The notes beneath the pieces were generated by a model, which did not search any database, was not told the DNA's origin, and saw only the letters and a list, made by a program, of their open reading frames with translations. Source: Cornus controversa (lineage: Eukaryota > Streptophyta > Magnoliopsida > Cornales > Cornaceae). Taken from it: a stretch of DNA of 64,000 bases. Positions 1-13,465 of this stretch are shown one piece after another. Position numbers and translations under genes: made by a program. The stretch is from positions 15,303,353 to 15,367,352 of the forward strand of contig CM048848.1 in the NCBI GenBank assembly GCA_026545225.1. The letters are read 5' to 3'. Positions within the stretch are counted from its first letter, which is position 1, and the number at the start of each line of letters is the position of its first letter.

Positions 1-122
1 CGTTCTTATTCAAGACTTAACTTTCCATGATTTCAAGAATAAAATCTTTTTCCTTCTCTAAAATATCAATGTTTGAGAAGAGAGACTTTTTATTCTCATT
101 CTCATGCACTTTGAAAAGTGGC

Positions 123-182
<60 letters not shown>

Positions 183-1240
183 CAACCATAACAAAACACT
201 CTAGAATTCGATTCAAAGGTTTGTCACATCACGCATTCGTTTAAAAAGGCATTTCCTTTAAAAAGGCGCTTCTATCCGAAGTACTTTCAGAAAATTCAGA
301 AAACAAAATCAATTCTGAAATTCATTTAAGTTATGTTTGGGAGTATTGCATCGTACCTTGAATTTAGAATTGAAGAAAATCCAATTTAAAATTTAAACTA
401 AATTTTTTTACATTTCAAATTTAAGGCGTTGATTCGGTAGACCCAAACACAACATTAAGAAAATTAATGAAATTATCCTAAACTAAAAAAACATAGTTCT
501 AGTTTTATACACACCAAACATAACAATAGTTGAATATGATCTAAGTGTAAAAAAAAGATAATTACAAAAAAACATATTAATCATATCTAATGATTACTAT
601 AGATGGTGCACAAAAATTTCTTCTGAGTGGTGAGCAAGAAATTTCTCTATATCATAATGAAATATACACACACACACGCACATACAGACAGGATGAGATG
701 AGTTTTCACATTTATCTCGATAGGAATGGCAACTTCTGACGCCTTTCCAATCGATGAATACTGGCATTTTCCATTCCCTCTGATTTTCCCATGGCTGCTT
801 ACAAAAAAATAAAAGCTTGATCTCCCTTTCATTTCCTATACTATCCTTTATCATTCCTCATGATTCTGACTCAAAAAGAGGATAATGAAAACCAAATTGA
901 AATATGAATGAATTGAAAACATGGGTCATTTTTATAAGATTCAACCAGATACACCGAAAACCATACTATATTTTCATGAGGATTCACAATTGATGACAAT
1001 TAAGCTTTGATGATTCCATGAATCATACGAAACGGAGTTTGAAGGGAAAGGAAAGAGCCCTCGACCCAACCTGACCCGCAACAGATAGAGGAGGATTTAT
1101 TCAATCACATACTTTGGGCTCGTAGAATATGGCACCCTTGGGACTTTCTATTTGATTGTATCAAAATGCCCTAAGGTCCAAGTCATTTCGGGGCATGTGA
1201 ATCAGTAACATCTATTTATTTTTAGAATACCTCTAAAAGA
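1..1240. other. intergenic, no gene seen
   Basis: AT-rich DNA downstream of the RSA1-like gene. The open frames are short, low-complexity and without recognisable domains. Besides a compound microsatellite near the left edge, I see only an 11-base inverted repeat at 330-340 and 514-524, too weak to call a transposon. A 25-base sequence is directly repeated at about 1198 and 1239. Confidence 0.6.
122..179. repeat. compound microsatellite (CT)n(AT)n
   Basis: About 13 CT units run straight into about 15 AT units. This is the reverse-complement type of the (TA)n(GA)n arrays found in two introns of the neighbouring gene. Confidence 0.95.
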
Positions 1241-1675
1241 TCAGTAACATCTATTTATTTTTTTGTGACCATCATCAAGGGTAAACAAAACAGGATGGGA
1301 GTAACAGCAAGACTAATACAGATAAAGATATGTCTCCATTGCAGCTTTTAGATTTCTTACATAAACAAAAGTCGCGCGCGCAAACATTCCCTCCGAATCA
1401 CTCGGTGGTAGAAAGTACTGCACATCTTGGTCAAGATGACATTAAGTCACTGGACAATGTAAAATAACGTAACTAATTGACACGATGATTGTTGATTCCA
1501 AGTACAAAAAAATATAACAAGTTTATTAAAACACAATCTATAGAAGAGACCTGAAATCTTTACTTAACGGTATTACCGTATCTCTAGATGCTTCCCAACC
1601 CCAAAAAAGAGAGTGACACAAGTTAAATACAGAACACACTTCGAAACAAAAAGAGAATACCCACAAACCCGCCAT
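1240..1675 (-). other. probable 3' UTR of the RSA1-like gene
   Basis: This stretch directly follows the stop codon at 1676-1678 on the minus strand. Two AATAAA-type signals on the minus strand lie at about 1211 and 1253, so the transcript probably ends near 1200-1250. The exact end cannot be fixed without transcript data. Confidence 0.45.
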
Positions 1676-4600
1676 TCAATCTAAAGAAGTAGACATTCTC
1701 ACCAGCTTAGTGTAAAGAATTCGGTCATCTCTCCCTGTGTTGCTCTCTAGTAGTGCACTTTGCACAAGTTCCTGAAGCGGGAAAGCAATTGGTAATCAGT
1801 TTTAACCATAGGCTCTCAACATTGTAAACCAAATTTTCTTCTTACGAGACCCCCAAAAATATAACATTTTACTATCAAGCATTCTCACCTTGACGTCCCT
1901 GTGTGCGAGGAACATCCCTAGGCTGTGGATAATCAACCTCATATCTTCTACCTGAAGGTAAGCAAATATAATATTAAATCCTTCACTATTCTAAACATGA
2001 TATTTGCAGAACGAAAAAATCAATTACTAGTTAATAATTGTACCCTGATGTAGCCCACTCGATTCCGATCAAAAAACCTAAAAGCCTGTTCCACAGAGGA
2101 AAATAAATGTCACAAAATGGTGAACAGAGAACAACTGCAGGCTAACTATGAAAGTTTGGTGATTGTTTGGTTGGGGAGGGGACAAAAGTAGATGACTTAG
2201 TTTCAAGGAACATGCCTGCAACAGTTCCTTGTCAACAGCAACCGAAGTTTCCTTTTTCTGTGTGTCCGTCTTTGCAACTGTTTCTTCTTTGCTCTCAGCA
2301 TCCAACTTGGGTTTCATCTCTGAACTTTCATTAGCACTTTCCTGTAGTCCATCTTTCTCATTCTCAGCTACCTTTTCAGACTTCGGGGCGGTGTCGGGAG
2401 CCCCACCACCAGCATTTTCCTGCATAATAAATAAAATTAGATTGCCAAATGTATCCATATATATATATATATAGATGGCTGGTAATTTAAAATGAAGGAA
2501 AGAAACATATCCCAATCCTTAAGAATCTAGTTTACCTCTAAAGGTTTGCTACACCTATCCAGAGAAATTCTCACTTTTCATTTCCTGTTTTATGAAAGCT
2601 TGTTTTACCATCCATTTTTTTCCCCTTCATTTTTCTACTTTCTTTCGAAACTTGAGCAAGCCCTTAGCAACAAAATTTTATTATAGCATTTGTCTACCCT
2701 CATAACAGAATCCTACAAGAAATTGCTTTCACAGAAATGTAGCAGGTCTAGGGGGAAAAAAAGAGTCAGAAATGCATAGTTTATTTTAAATACCACCATT
2801 CTTTACAATACAGATGATGATAAGAAAATCAATCAAATAACTGCCCTTTTTTCCCCATAAGACAAACAAAAGGAAGAATAAAAAAGGAGTAAGCATTAAC
2901 AGATCAACACATACAATGTAAAAGTTGGGAGAATCCAGAACAGCAGGAAAAAGTAAACATAGCACAGGAAAAGAATTAAAATATATATATATATATATAT
3001 ATATGAAAAAGGAGAGCATGATCAAAGTTTTTTTCTTTTTATAAGTAGAGAGCATGATCAAAGATGATAAATAAGTATTTAAGCTAGATGAATAATTTAA
3101 AGGGGGATAAAATAAAAAGAAAACTAGGAAGAAAGAAGATGCCTTGCCTCACTAAACGAGACATCTTGAGGGCTTGCATCCGGAATTTCTTCATCTTCCT
3201 CTGGATCTTCTTCAGGATCTTCATCATCATCTGTTCCATCCTCTTGTTTCACATTTTCAACCCTACCAACGGAATTATCCTCCTCCTTGACTGTTGTTTT
3301 TCCATCATCTACATGAGCTGCTTCCTCTTCCTCTGCTTCAGATTTAATAGATTTGATTTCCTCGGTGGTTTCATCAGTCTTCGTACGCTTTGTTGATGAT
3401 TTTTTCTCACTTCCCTTCCCAGAAACTTCTTCCCTTTGTCTTTTCCTTTGGTTTCTTTTTGTCATAAACTTTATCCGCAATTTCTACACAGGAAAATAAA
3501 GAAGTCCCGGGAACAAACAGATAATCAAAACAACCCAACTGAATTAAACAATGCACTTATGGATTAAATACCTCAAACAAACCTGGAGAAATGTTAAGAG
3601 ACGAGAACCCATTTGATATTGAAGCATTTCATACAGGGATTCAGCAAACAATGAAAGCTGCTCAGAAAAGGAAAAAAGAAATTAAAAATAAGAAGCTATG
3701 TAAAAAGGTTGGCATGATAACCTGGAAGTTCACTAAAACAATATAAGCAGCTTGAATTATGAACTACAGGAGAACAAGAGAGTATGACCACATTCCCAAA
3801 GCATTGCAGACCTCAAATGTTGATTCTTCAATATCCTTGTCAGTATAATCCAAGAGTGAATCCAGTGATTTTGACAGTGAATGCAGCTGTATAATAGGAC
3901 TATGATTAGACAAAATTGTTCATATGCAGGATCTATTACACGAGAAGTGCATAAAAGTATATTTGATACTAAACATATTCAGTTTAAATTCAACCTACTT
4001 TAGAATCCTTGCTCCCTTTTACTTGAAGAAACAATCCAGGGTGACGTGGAGGTTCTTCATGCCTTTTCTTTTCTTTCATTTCTTTCACTTCTTTGTTTGA
4101 TTTGCTTCTGGACTCATCTTTTCCATCTCTGTCTTTTCTCTCTTTCTCATCTTTTGACTTGTCCCTTTCTTTGGATTTTTCCCTCTTGCCATTATGGCTA
4201 TCCTTCTGAGACTCTTTTTGCTTGTCAACCTCAATCTCCATTTTGGACCCAGAAACAGTTTTCCCATCAGTCCTCTTCTCTTCTTTATCCTCTTTGGTAG
4301 TAACTTTGTTTCCGGTCTTACTTGAGTTACCAGTATTATCTTGCTTCTCAGGTGTCACTGTTTTAGTTTTTTCTTTCGGAACTATCTTCTTCTCAGACTC
4401 AACCTCACTCACCTGGTTGCCAGCAGCTACAGCTTGCTCCCCCATAATTTTCACTTCTTTTCCGGCCTGAACTACTTTTTTCTCATCATTATTTCCATCT
4501 TCCTTACTATTGGCAACCCCATCATTGGCTCCGGCACCAGTGACCTTCCTTTTAGTCACCCGTCTAATTATTTTTCTTTTTACAGTTGTTTTCACAGTGG

Positions 4601-6102
4601 TATCTTGGACAACAATGGGACTGTTGGAATCTGATGTTCCCTTTGAAACATCTTCAGAAAATTCCGCTTCCTTCTGATTTTTCACCTCAGGCTGCATGCC
4701 TTCATCTTCCTTCTGAGCAGATTTTCCCACTGGAACCTTTTTCGCAATTTTCTTTCTGATAAATGTTTTAACACCAGCAGGATTAGCAGATGCCTCGTCC
4801 TGTTGACCAGTGATTTCTGAATTTGCATTCTTCTCTCCAACATCCTCATCCAGCTTGTCATTCTGTTTGGTTATATCTTTCACACTATCTTTCTTATTAG
4901 CAACCTTCTGTTTTACAATCTTCTTTATAATTTTCCTCTTCCCTAACTTCGCAACAACAGCTGTCTGAGCACCAGCACCTTCACCCTGTTCCTTCTTCTC
5001 AACACTATTGCCTTCCCCAGCTCTCTCACCCACACCTTTCTTCTCAAATTTTTCATCACACCCATCGCCCTCTTTTTCAACTGCATTCCCTTCCAACATA
5101 CTGCAATCTCTCTCCTTTTTTATTGCAACTACAGCCTGTCCAGAGGTCACAGATTCTTTCTTTGTTTCAGATTTATCAACACTTTTGACATCTTTCAGGG
5201 AATCAGTATCTTTATCTGTACCCAAGAAAAGGCTAATAAGAAATTAACAAAAAAAGGAGATATAAAGCACCACCCAATAAGTTTTGAAATGTTATTTCAC
5301 CTTTCAGCCCTTCCTTCTTCTCTCTAGATTTCTGAAATTTAGAAGAAAAAAAATACATTAAGATATACGAAAACATTTAACCAACAGCACTTGAGTACCA
5401 CAAATTTTTGGAGAATAAAGAAATCAACTAAAAAAATTTTTTAAAAAAAATCCTAAAACCAAAATGTTATATTTATGCATCTAACCTGGCAGTGCACATG
5501 AAAATAGTAAAGGGGACAAAAAAGGTTTGTGCAATTGTTGGAAGTTAAGAAAATTGGATAGTCAAAACTCATCACTCATTTACTACACGAGAGAATATCC
5601 AATGTATATCCCAATTACTGTTCCCTTCCAGACTAATTCTCGAATTACACGCAAGCCTGATACCAAGAAGAGCAAAGAAGAGGAGGAACTCCAGTTCTCC
5701 ATCACCCTTGTTATAAATATGTTCTTACTCTTAATCTATTGAGTCTCCGCGATAAGGAACGGAAGATCCTTGTATTATCTAGCAGCCATTGACCAAACAA
5801 CAAGAGTTGGACTCTACTCCATGTGATTCATTGATTTGTACTGCTTTTTTCATTATTCAGAGGTCTACAGCCCCTTATCAGAGAGCCAATTCAGTGGTCT
5901 ACATCCTCAGCACTGAGCCTAGGATTTAACCTTACAAAAGAAGAACATCACTAGAAAACCCGTTAAACCTCCGAATTCAACTCGTTTCTCCAACTCCAAC
6001 ATGCATATCAAGCAAAGCAGGTGATAAAAGAGAAAAAAAAGACAGGACGGGAATAAAATTTCAAACGGGAGAAAGAGAGATAAAAACACACACACATATA
6101 TT

Positions 6103-6146
<44 letters not shown>

Positions 6147-9100
6147 ATATTACAATTAAGTTGTTAGTATTATACGATATGCAATACATATTTACAAGCA
6201 GTGCATTGAGATTAAGCAAATTGACAAGTATCCCATCTCCATATTGTAGCTTACCAAATATTACACAACACAATGCTCATATAAAAAGTTATGATCCATA
6301 TCTTATGAAATGAATAGAATCGTACAATGGTTTTGCCTGTCAGGTCCACTCAACTGTGTTTACTGGACAGTTAGAACTGTAGCTTTTCTTCTTATGAGTT
6401 TTGAGTGCCTTTAGGTTTAAAACAAGCCCCTTGAAGCTTCCATTGTGCTTTGTTTATTAAAGTTTAGGACCTTTTTCCACCTATTTCACAACATTTATTC
6501 TCGCTTTACAAACCTCTAATTACAATTCCATTTGTACCCATGCTTTACAATTAAGTAGACCTAGTGAATGTTTCTTTGTGGAGATTGAGGGTCCCCTCTG
6601 TCCCTTTTGGTATATTGGTAGAAGCTACTTGGATGTTTGGTATCTTAGTAATTGACTTGTCAAATATAAAAAGTACAGACTAAACTTGGTAAGTTCGTCT
6701 TGGCATGAACCAATGCAATTAAATGTAATATCTTTTGATAGATCAGTTTTACCCTTTTCTCAAGTCTTCAATACTAATGTGCCAATGAACTTTTAAGAAC
6801 CATAAACTTTTAACATAGTTCTCTCTTAAATTCTATATTTTCTATCAAGATTTAAAGAATGAAAGAATAAAATTAAATAAAAATATCAAATCTCTTTTTT
6901 AATCCATGCATAGGATTAATATAACACTAAAGAATTGAGTATTGGCGGACATAACTTACGTAATGGAACTCATCAAACAATATGCACAAAGCACTTTTTG
7001 TATTTAGATGACATCAATCAGGCATTGGATTCCACTTATCAAAAAATATATCAGGTAGTGGATTCCATCCTTTTTATTCTGACATTGTGCAATTTTTGAA
7101 CTGCTGATACTTGTAAAAAGAAAAAAAAATGAACTGCTTACAACTCTAGTTGTTCTATTACTCCTCCTTCCAGTAGACGAAAGCAACTCAAATTGGAAGA
7201 ATGGGGTCAGCTAAGCAGAAGCAGATGATCAATGGATAATGAAATTACACAGAAACAAAACAGCCATACAGGTATATGAATCTAATTGGAAATAAAGACT
7301 TTCACATACAGATTTCCTTTGAAATTGTCACATCCATAGAAAAATGAGATCAAAGTATACATTTAGCACGTCCTTTATTTATCAAGCGTCTTCACTGTAA
7401 CCAAACATACAGAAGGAAAAACTGGCTAGAAAGCAGTTTCATAGCAAAAAGAAGATGGCTGACCTCTTTTTTTAAAGGAAGCAGACGCTCTCTCTCAGCA
7501 ATAGCCTTCTTATGAGCAAGCCACTGGTCCCGCCATGTCTCCAATGAAGGGAGACATTCCGACAAATCTGGAACATATAGTACAGTCACCTCTTTATGGC
7601 TAAACAGCCCATCCTCACCAAATCTATCATAGTGTATCTGTGAAATTCAAAGGACAACTAATGACCAGAAATGCCATGTATTCAAGTAAACAAGAAAATA
7701 ACATATCTAATAAAAACCTGGCAATACAAAAAAGCATTTGAGGTGAAAAGGTAGTACATCTGATAAGACTGAACTATGAGTAAGTGAATTAATCCCAAGA
7801 ATTTTGGAGATGCCCACTATAAAATCATTCATCTTGAAATACTGTACATACTGGTTTTAGAAGGATCTCGATTTGTAAAAGATCTACTGGAAGTACTTCC
7901 ACTGTTACAAGGAAAAAGTTTGCATACACAACAGTGTGCCCATTTATTGATTAAAGGAATAGTTGATATGCACAATTAGATGTGCCATGATATCATCATG
8001 TGTAACCACAACAAATAGAAAACTGATGTAGATTGTCCAAAGAAGATAACTGATTTTAAATCAAAGGAACCAAGCCATTACTGAGATCAAAATAATAACG
8101 TGTTTGACCCCAAGCATATGCGAATAGGATGGACCACTTTACATCCAAGATGAGAAAAACTTCTACAATTGAATGGAAGGCATCTAAATTTTAATAATGA
8201 AGTCATATTACTAACTCTGAAAACTTTGAACTATGTGATGGACAGCTTCCTAATTCTTCAACCAAGACCACAGAAATTTCATAGACTTTTTCAAAAGATA
8301 CAACATGATTAAAGTTAGAAATCCAATAATGACTTATAATGTCATTAATATGTTGACCATAAAATTATCGTCACATCGAGATCACATAATTGTAGACTCA
8401 TTGGACAGAAAACACTAAAGGATGTATCATTGTAAACACAGTGGAGAAGGTAGCCAAGCAAAAGAAATTTGAAAAGCCGATCAAAGCAGCCAAAAAAAAT
8501 GAAAATTTATGATGTATAACAGGCTAATTTTCCAAAACAAAATCAATGAAGAGAAAATGCATACTAATCAAATTCATCATACAGAGCATAACAACTAACT
8601 TAAGATCAACAAGTTTATGAACCAAGATAAAAGATTACCTCAAGGAAACGATTCCAGTGCCGGCAGTTCTTGAGATCAAGCTCTGTCACTTCCTTTGCAT
8701 ATCTAAATGAAACAGTCATTTCAGTAACTGAGGAAAGCACGACTTCTAAACATGAAGTTTCAGGTAATGACATAAAGCACACATACCTAAGAACTGTTCG
8801 AACCAGAGAGGAGTCATCAACTGATGGATCCCCACCATCAACGGTATCCCATGGCCCTCCGATTGCCATGAAAGAATGATCCTTTTTTAGAACAGCAAAC
8901 CTAAGGATGTTGCAAAAATGTGGAATGCGATCATCATAACTTTTTTCAGATGACAGCTCTTCCAGTGAATTTTGGCTAAGTCCACTCATCAAAATCATCT
9001 GAAACAAATAGACAAGACATTTGTAGATTTAACAACGCAGAATACGACATGTTATACTGAAAATAATACAAGAAACCATGCTATTTGGAACGCAGATATA

Positions 9101-12100
9101 TTTGGTACATGGATGGGAACACGCCACATAGTTGCCATGTGTTGAGATATTTCTTTATGCAATATCTATTTTCTTCTAAACACTGATGTTTAATTGATAT
9201 TTTATAGGGGATCTTGGAATAATTCTTCTTAATTGTGTATATTCAAGAGTTTAAGCCTTTACAGCATTTAAAACTCCATCCTTAGTGGCTTAAGAGTTAA
9301 ATTGACAACAAACCAACAAGGCCAATAACCATGAATTATGACTAACTGATAAAAGCATATGACTTGCCTATATAGACTTAAATTAGATGGCTATAATTTC
9401 CCCTGGCTGATTGTTACCGATCATCATACCATACCAGCACCACTGGGATAATATGTTCAGTCCAATGAGGTCTAAACATGCTAGATGCAGCATTTCTTAA
9501 CATGTGAATGCAGGTAAATACCAACAAATCAATTGCAAGATCCACTTGAAAGTTTAGGTATGATATACCTTTGCGTTCCACACAGTAACTCCATCTGATT
9601 TTACAGGTTCATCAGCTGATGACTTCACAGACAGTCCTTTCTGCTCAGATGTAGTATCTTCAACAAAATCATGCTCAAAACTGTTCCATTTGGCATGTCA
9701 CTGAACTATTATTCTTTTCTTTGTTTTCATTTCTTTATAATATTAAAGAAAATATCAATAACCCTTTTGGTTTAAATGAAAACAATGGCAAAAATAAATT
9801 AATAATGGAAAAATTACAAATATATAGAGTTGGGGGGCAATGAGATCCAAATCTCCCTTCATACTCAGCATAAAAAAAAAATTGACGCTAATATATAATA
9901 GAAGTGGTGTCACAGTAACAGTGAAGAACTCCACAACAGTGGCACTGAAGACACATCCCATTTCCAATCAAAATAATTAAAAACAAAAAATTTTAAATCT
10001 GAAGTGCACTGCCAAGGAAACATAGTAGAAAGAATTAGAACGTTGGAATACAATATAAATAAATGCCAGATATAGAATAAAATACCTGACAGGAGTACAG
10101 ATAGAAAAGTTAAGATTCTCCCTTGGCCAGTTCACAATAACCTAAACATAATTGGAATGTCAACAATGAGATAAACATCAATCAATACAAAATTGTTGGC
10201 CCTTTAATTTAAAAAAAGAAAAAAAAAAAGATTAAAGACCTTGGAAAATTCAGGAGATATAAAAAGTCTGGGATATCGTTTGTCCATCGACAAAAAATCC
10301 CTCTCGACATCTACCAAACTGGAGGAGTAAACCTGCACATATACAGCAACGTTTTCCAAAAGGATTGAGATTCTTAAACACATTTTTGGGAAGTAACACA
10401 ATCATAGAATTTGAACTAAGTAGATATTATTAAAAAAATAAAAGAAGGCAAGAATAGATAAAAAATTGATAAGATTATTTCTCAGCTGCTTCTACAGTTT
10501 GGATCATTTTCCTCTTCTACAAGGAAAAAATCCAATGCTGTAATGGCAATAATGGCCTGAAGATTAAAGTCGCCCACTATCAAATTAGATCACAAATACG
10601 TAACACATGATTTCTTGGTTCATGCTCAAGGTTCTATATATAACTTGAGAAAGTAGATGAATGATGTTGGTGAAATCTCTTAGTGAACAGCATGCAAAAA
10701 GTCGAAGCCCATGTGATAGAGGTATCCAATAAGATGAGGACACAGATGGAAGACAGGAGAGAAAGGAATTTTCCCAGAAAAAGAGCAATAAAAGACTCCA
10801 AGAAAGTACACAAGCAAATATAGAACACAAAACCACAGGAAGTGATGAAATATAGAAGAAATGTCACATAGGGGGAGAGGAAAAGAAATTTAGAAGCTTC
10901 CAAACCCTAAGAACAGAGAGTAATTCCCAATGAAGTAGAAAATCAATCACATAGCTTAAAACTCACTAGGTGATATAACATAGAGAAGAAGCCCAAGTAA
11001 AGAGAAAATGACAGGAACGAACAAGATTAATTTCATAGAAGCCCTCAACACCGAATCCCACAGGGAAAAGGCCGATCCTCACAAAAGGAGAAAGTTCTGA
11101 TAATCATTCAATGACGAGCTCTTGTATAAATTGTTTTACCTTGCAGACATATTCTCTCCTTTTTTCTTTAACAGGTGAATGACGCCTTCAGCATGACAGA
11201 ACACCAAGTTAGTTATGCAGGCACCGAGATAAACAAGCACCTATACATACAGAACTAGAGCAGGACTCAAATTTAAACATCAAGAACCACCTATGTGAAG
11301 CTTCATGACGTGGGGAATCTCGTCGCAAGGATCTCCCGTCCTTTATCAATGAGGAACCACGGCGGTCCCTAGAGATTCTTGGTGGAGTTCGTTCACGCCT
11401 AATTTCAAGTCCACGTTTACGCTCTCGATCTCTCTCTTTCTCCCGCCGCTCCAAAATGCGTTCCCTTTCACGATCTCTTTCACGTTCCCGTTCTCGTTCC
11501 CGTTGCCGTTCTCGTTCCCGTTCCTTCTCCCTTTCTCTGTCACGCAAATGCTCCCTACGACGCTCCTCCTCCCTTTGCTCATGCTCCCGAGCATATCCGG
11601 CTCTATCATCTTTACGCTCATCAATCCTTGGATGACCACCACGTGACAACATGCTACCCAGATAATCCGACTCGAGTGATGTGCCATGAAGCCCTTTTCC
11701 TGTAGCATAGTCCCTACCCGGAGGCAGGCTCACTCCATAACCGGGATTCGAAGAACTTTGAGCATACATAAGATCATCCACATCCTTCCGGGGAGCTGCC
11801 CCTAAAATTGATGGAGCATGCTGTCCACCAAATGATGAACCACTTAGCATCGATAAACTGTGAGGTTCAGCATCCATTCTTCCACCATAAGACAAAAGAT
11901 CTTGGGTTGGATGACGAATAGTAGCCCCTCTTGCTGCAAGATAATCAGCTTGTCTGCCAGAAATGTGTTTGCTACTCAGTGCAGTAAGAAATATAGTTCT
12001 ATCTAACAAAGCTGTGCACAGGTATGCCGTGCACAAGAATTACAGTATCACTACTGAAAATCAGTCTCTCGTACCATACAAAGAAATCAAGAATGATTTG

Positions 12101-13431
12101 TGTGGTCATTTATGGGTAAAAAATATGACACAAAAACAGATTAACAACTTGAAATTGGACATGGACCATGTATTATCTGAAAAAATGTATAATACAACAG
12201 CCACCAAAGATAAATACCTGGAACCTCCATCAAGAGAAGCAGATTGCAGCGGCTGAGCCTTAAGCACTTGTTCTGGATGAAACAGTGATGCCTGATTCAT
12301 ACGATCATACAGGTTGGCCTGATACAGAAGAAAAAATATTCAGACAAAATGCTGTTATCAAAAAAAAAAACAAATGTTTGAAAATTGATCTTTGAAATCA
12401 GAAGACAAGGGCAAAGTGAATTAATATATTCAGAAACAAATTAAAAGAAACTGAAGAAACAAACAAAAAGTAAAAAGTAATAGAAAGAAGATAAAACACC
12501 TGATGTTGATGACCAAAACCCATAGATTCAGCAAATCGACCTGTCGGCTCACTTTGTAAATCCCTCCCTATATAAGCACCCTGCCGTTCACCATACTCCC
12601 GTCTGTCTATAGATGAATAATCAGAAATCTTTTCTGAGAATAACTGATCACCTTTATGACCATATCCATGGCCTGATGATGAGACATAGTCACCAGATGT
12701 GAACTTAGGTGATTCTGGCATAGCTGAGCCATAACCACTACGACCTTCTAGAGAAGACGGTCCAGCTCCTTTGGCACTCATTGCAGGAACCTGTAAAAGA
12801 GGATTTCTAAATAGCATCAAATGATGGAGCCAAAGAGTAACAATTAACCCAAAATTCAGATAATTGAACTCTAAATTAGCTCACTTGGTAGCATGGGAAG
12901 AATGGAAGGAAAGAGGGGTGAGAGGACAAAAAGGGGAAGGATGAAAGCATTTCCATCTTTTGGCAAAGGATAAAAAGAAGGGAAAGAAAAGAAGATGGAA
13001 AGCCCTTCCCTCCGAGCTCACCATATTCCTTCATCCCAAAAGTGGGATGAAGTTCACAGGAAAGGGTTCCCCATCCTTTTTTCATGTTTGTCGTTAGAAA
13101 AACATTTTCACTACAAAAGAATATAAAGGTAAAATCCAGACCCCTTCACTTTCTTCCACCTTTTCTTCCAACACCACCAAACAATAAGATGGAAAGTCCC
13201 TTTCCATTCCCTATGAAACATTTCCTTCAATCCTGACTTTCCTTTTATCCAATTTTCCATCCTCGTAACCAAATGAAACACAAGGATCATAGTTGAACTC
13301 ATTGGGTGCATGCAAAGAAAAGAGCTATGTCCATGTGAGAGAGAGGTAACATTTTTTCACCAACAAGGTATATACCATATACAATTTAGAATATTGATGT
13401 ATGTGGTCCAGCAGAAAAGAGAGGAGGGAAG

Positions 13432-13465
<34 letters not shown>

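Noticed and set aside
330..524. Possible MITE: 11-base inverted repeat GTTATGTTTGG / CCAAACATAAC
   Set aside because: The inverted repeat is short, there is no target duplication, and the inner part shows no known transposon feature.
2229..5247. Plus-strand open frames opposite the RSA1-like exons, Ser/Pro/Phe-rich
   Set aside because: They are antisense shadows of Lys/Glu-rich exons; the minus-strand exons join in frame and match a known family.
7004..10903. Several hydrophobic 60-90 residue open frames on the minus strand
   Set aside because: They lie in introns, run past splice sites and have low-complexity composition, so they are read-through of intron sequence.
12876..13311. Purine/pyrimidine-biased stretch as a possible intronic transposon
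   Set aside because: No terminal inverted repeats or target duplication could be found.
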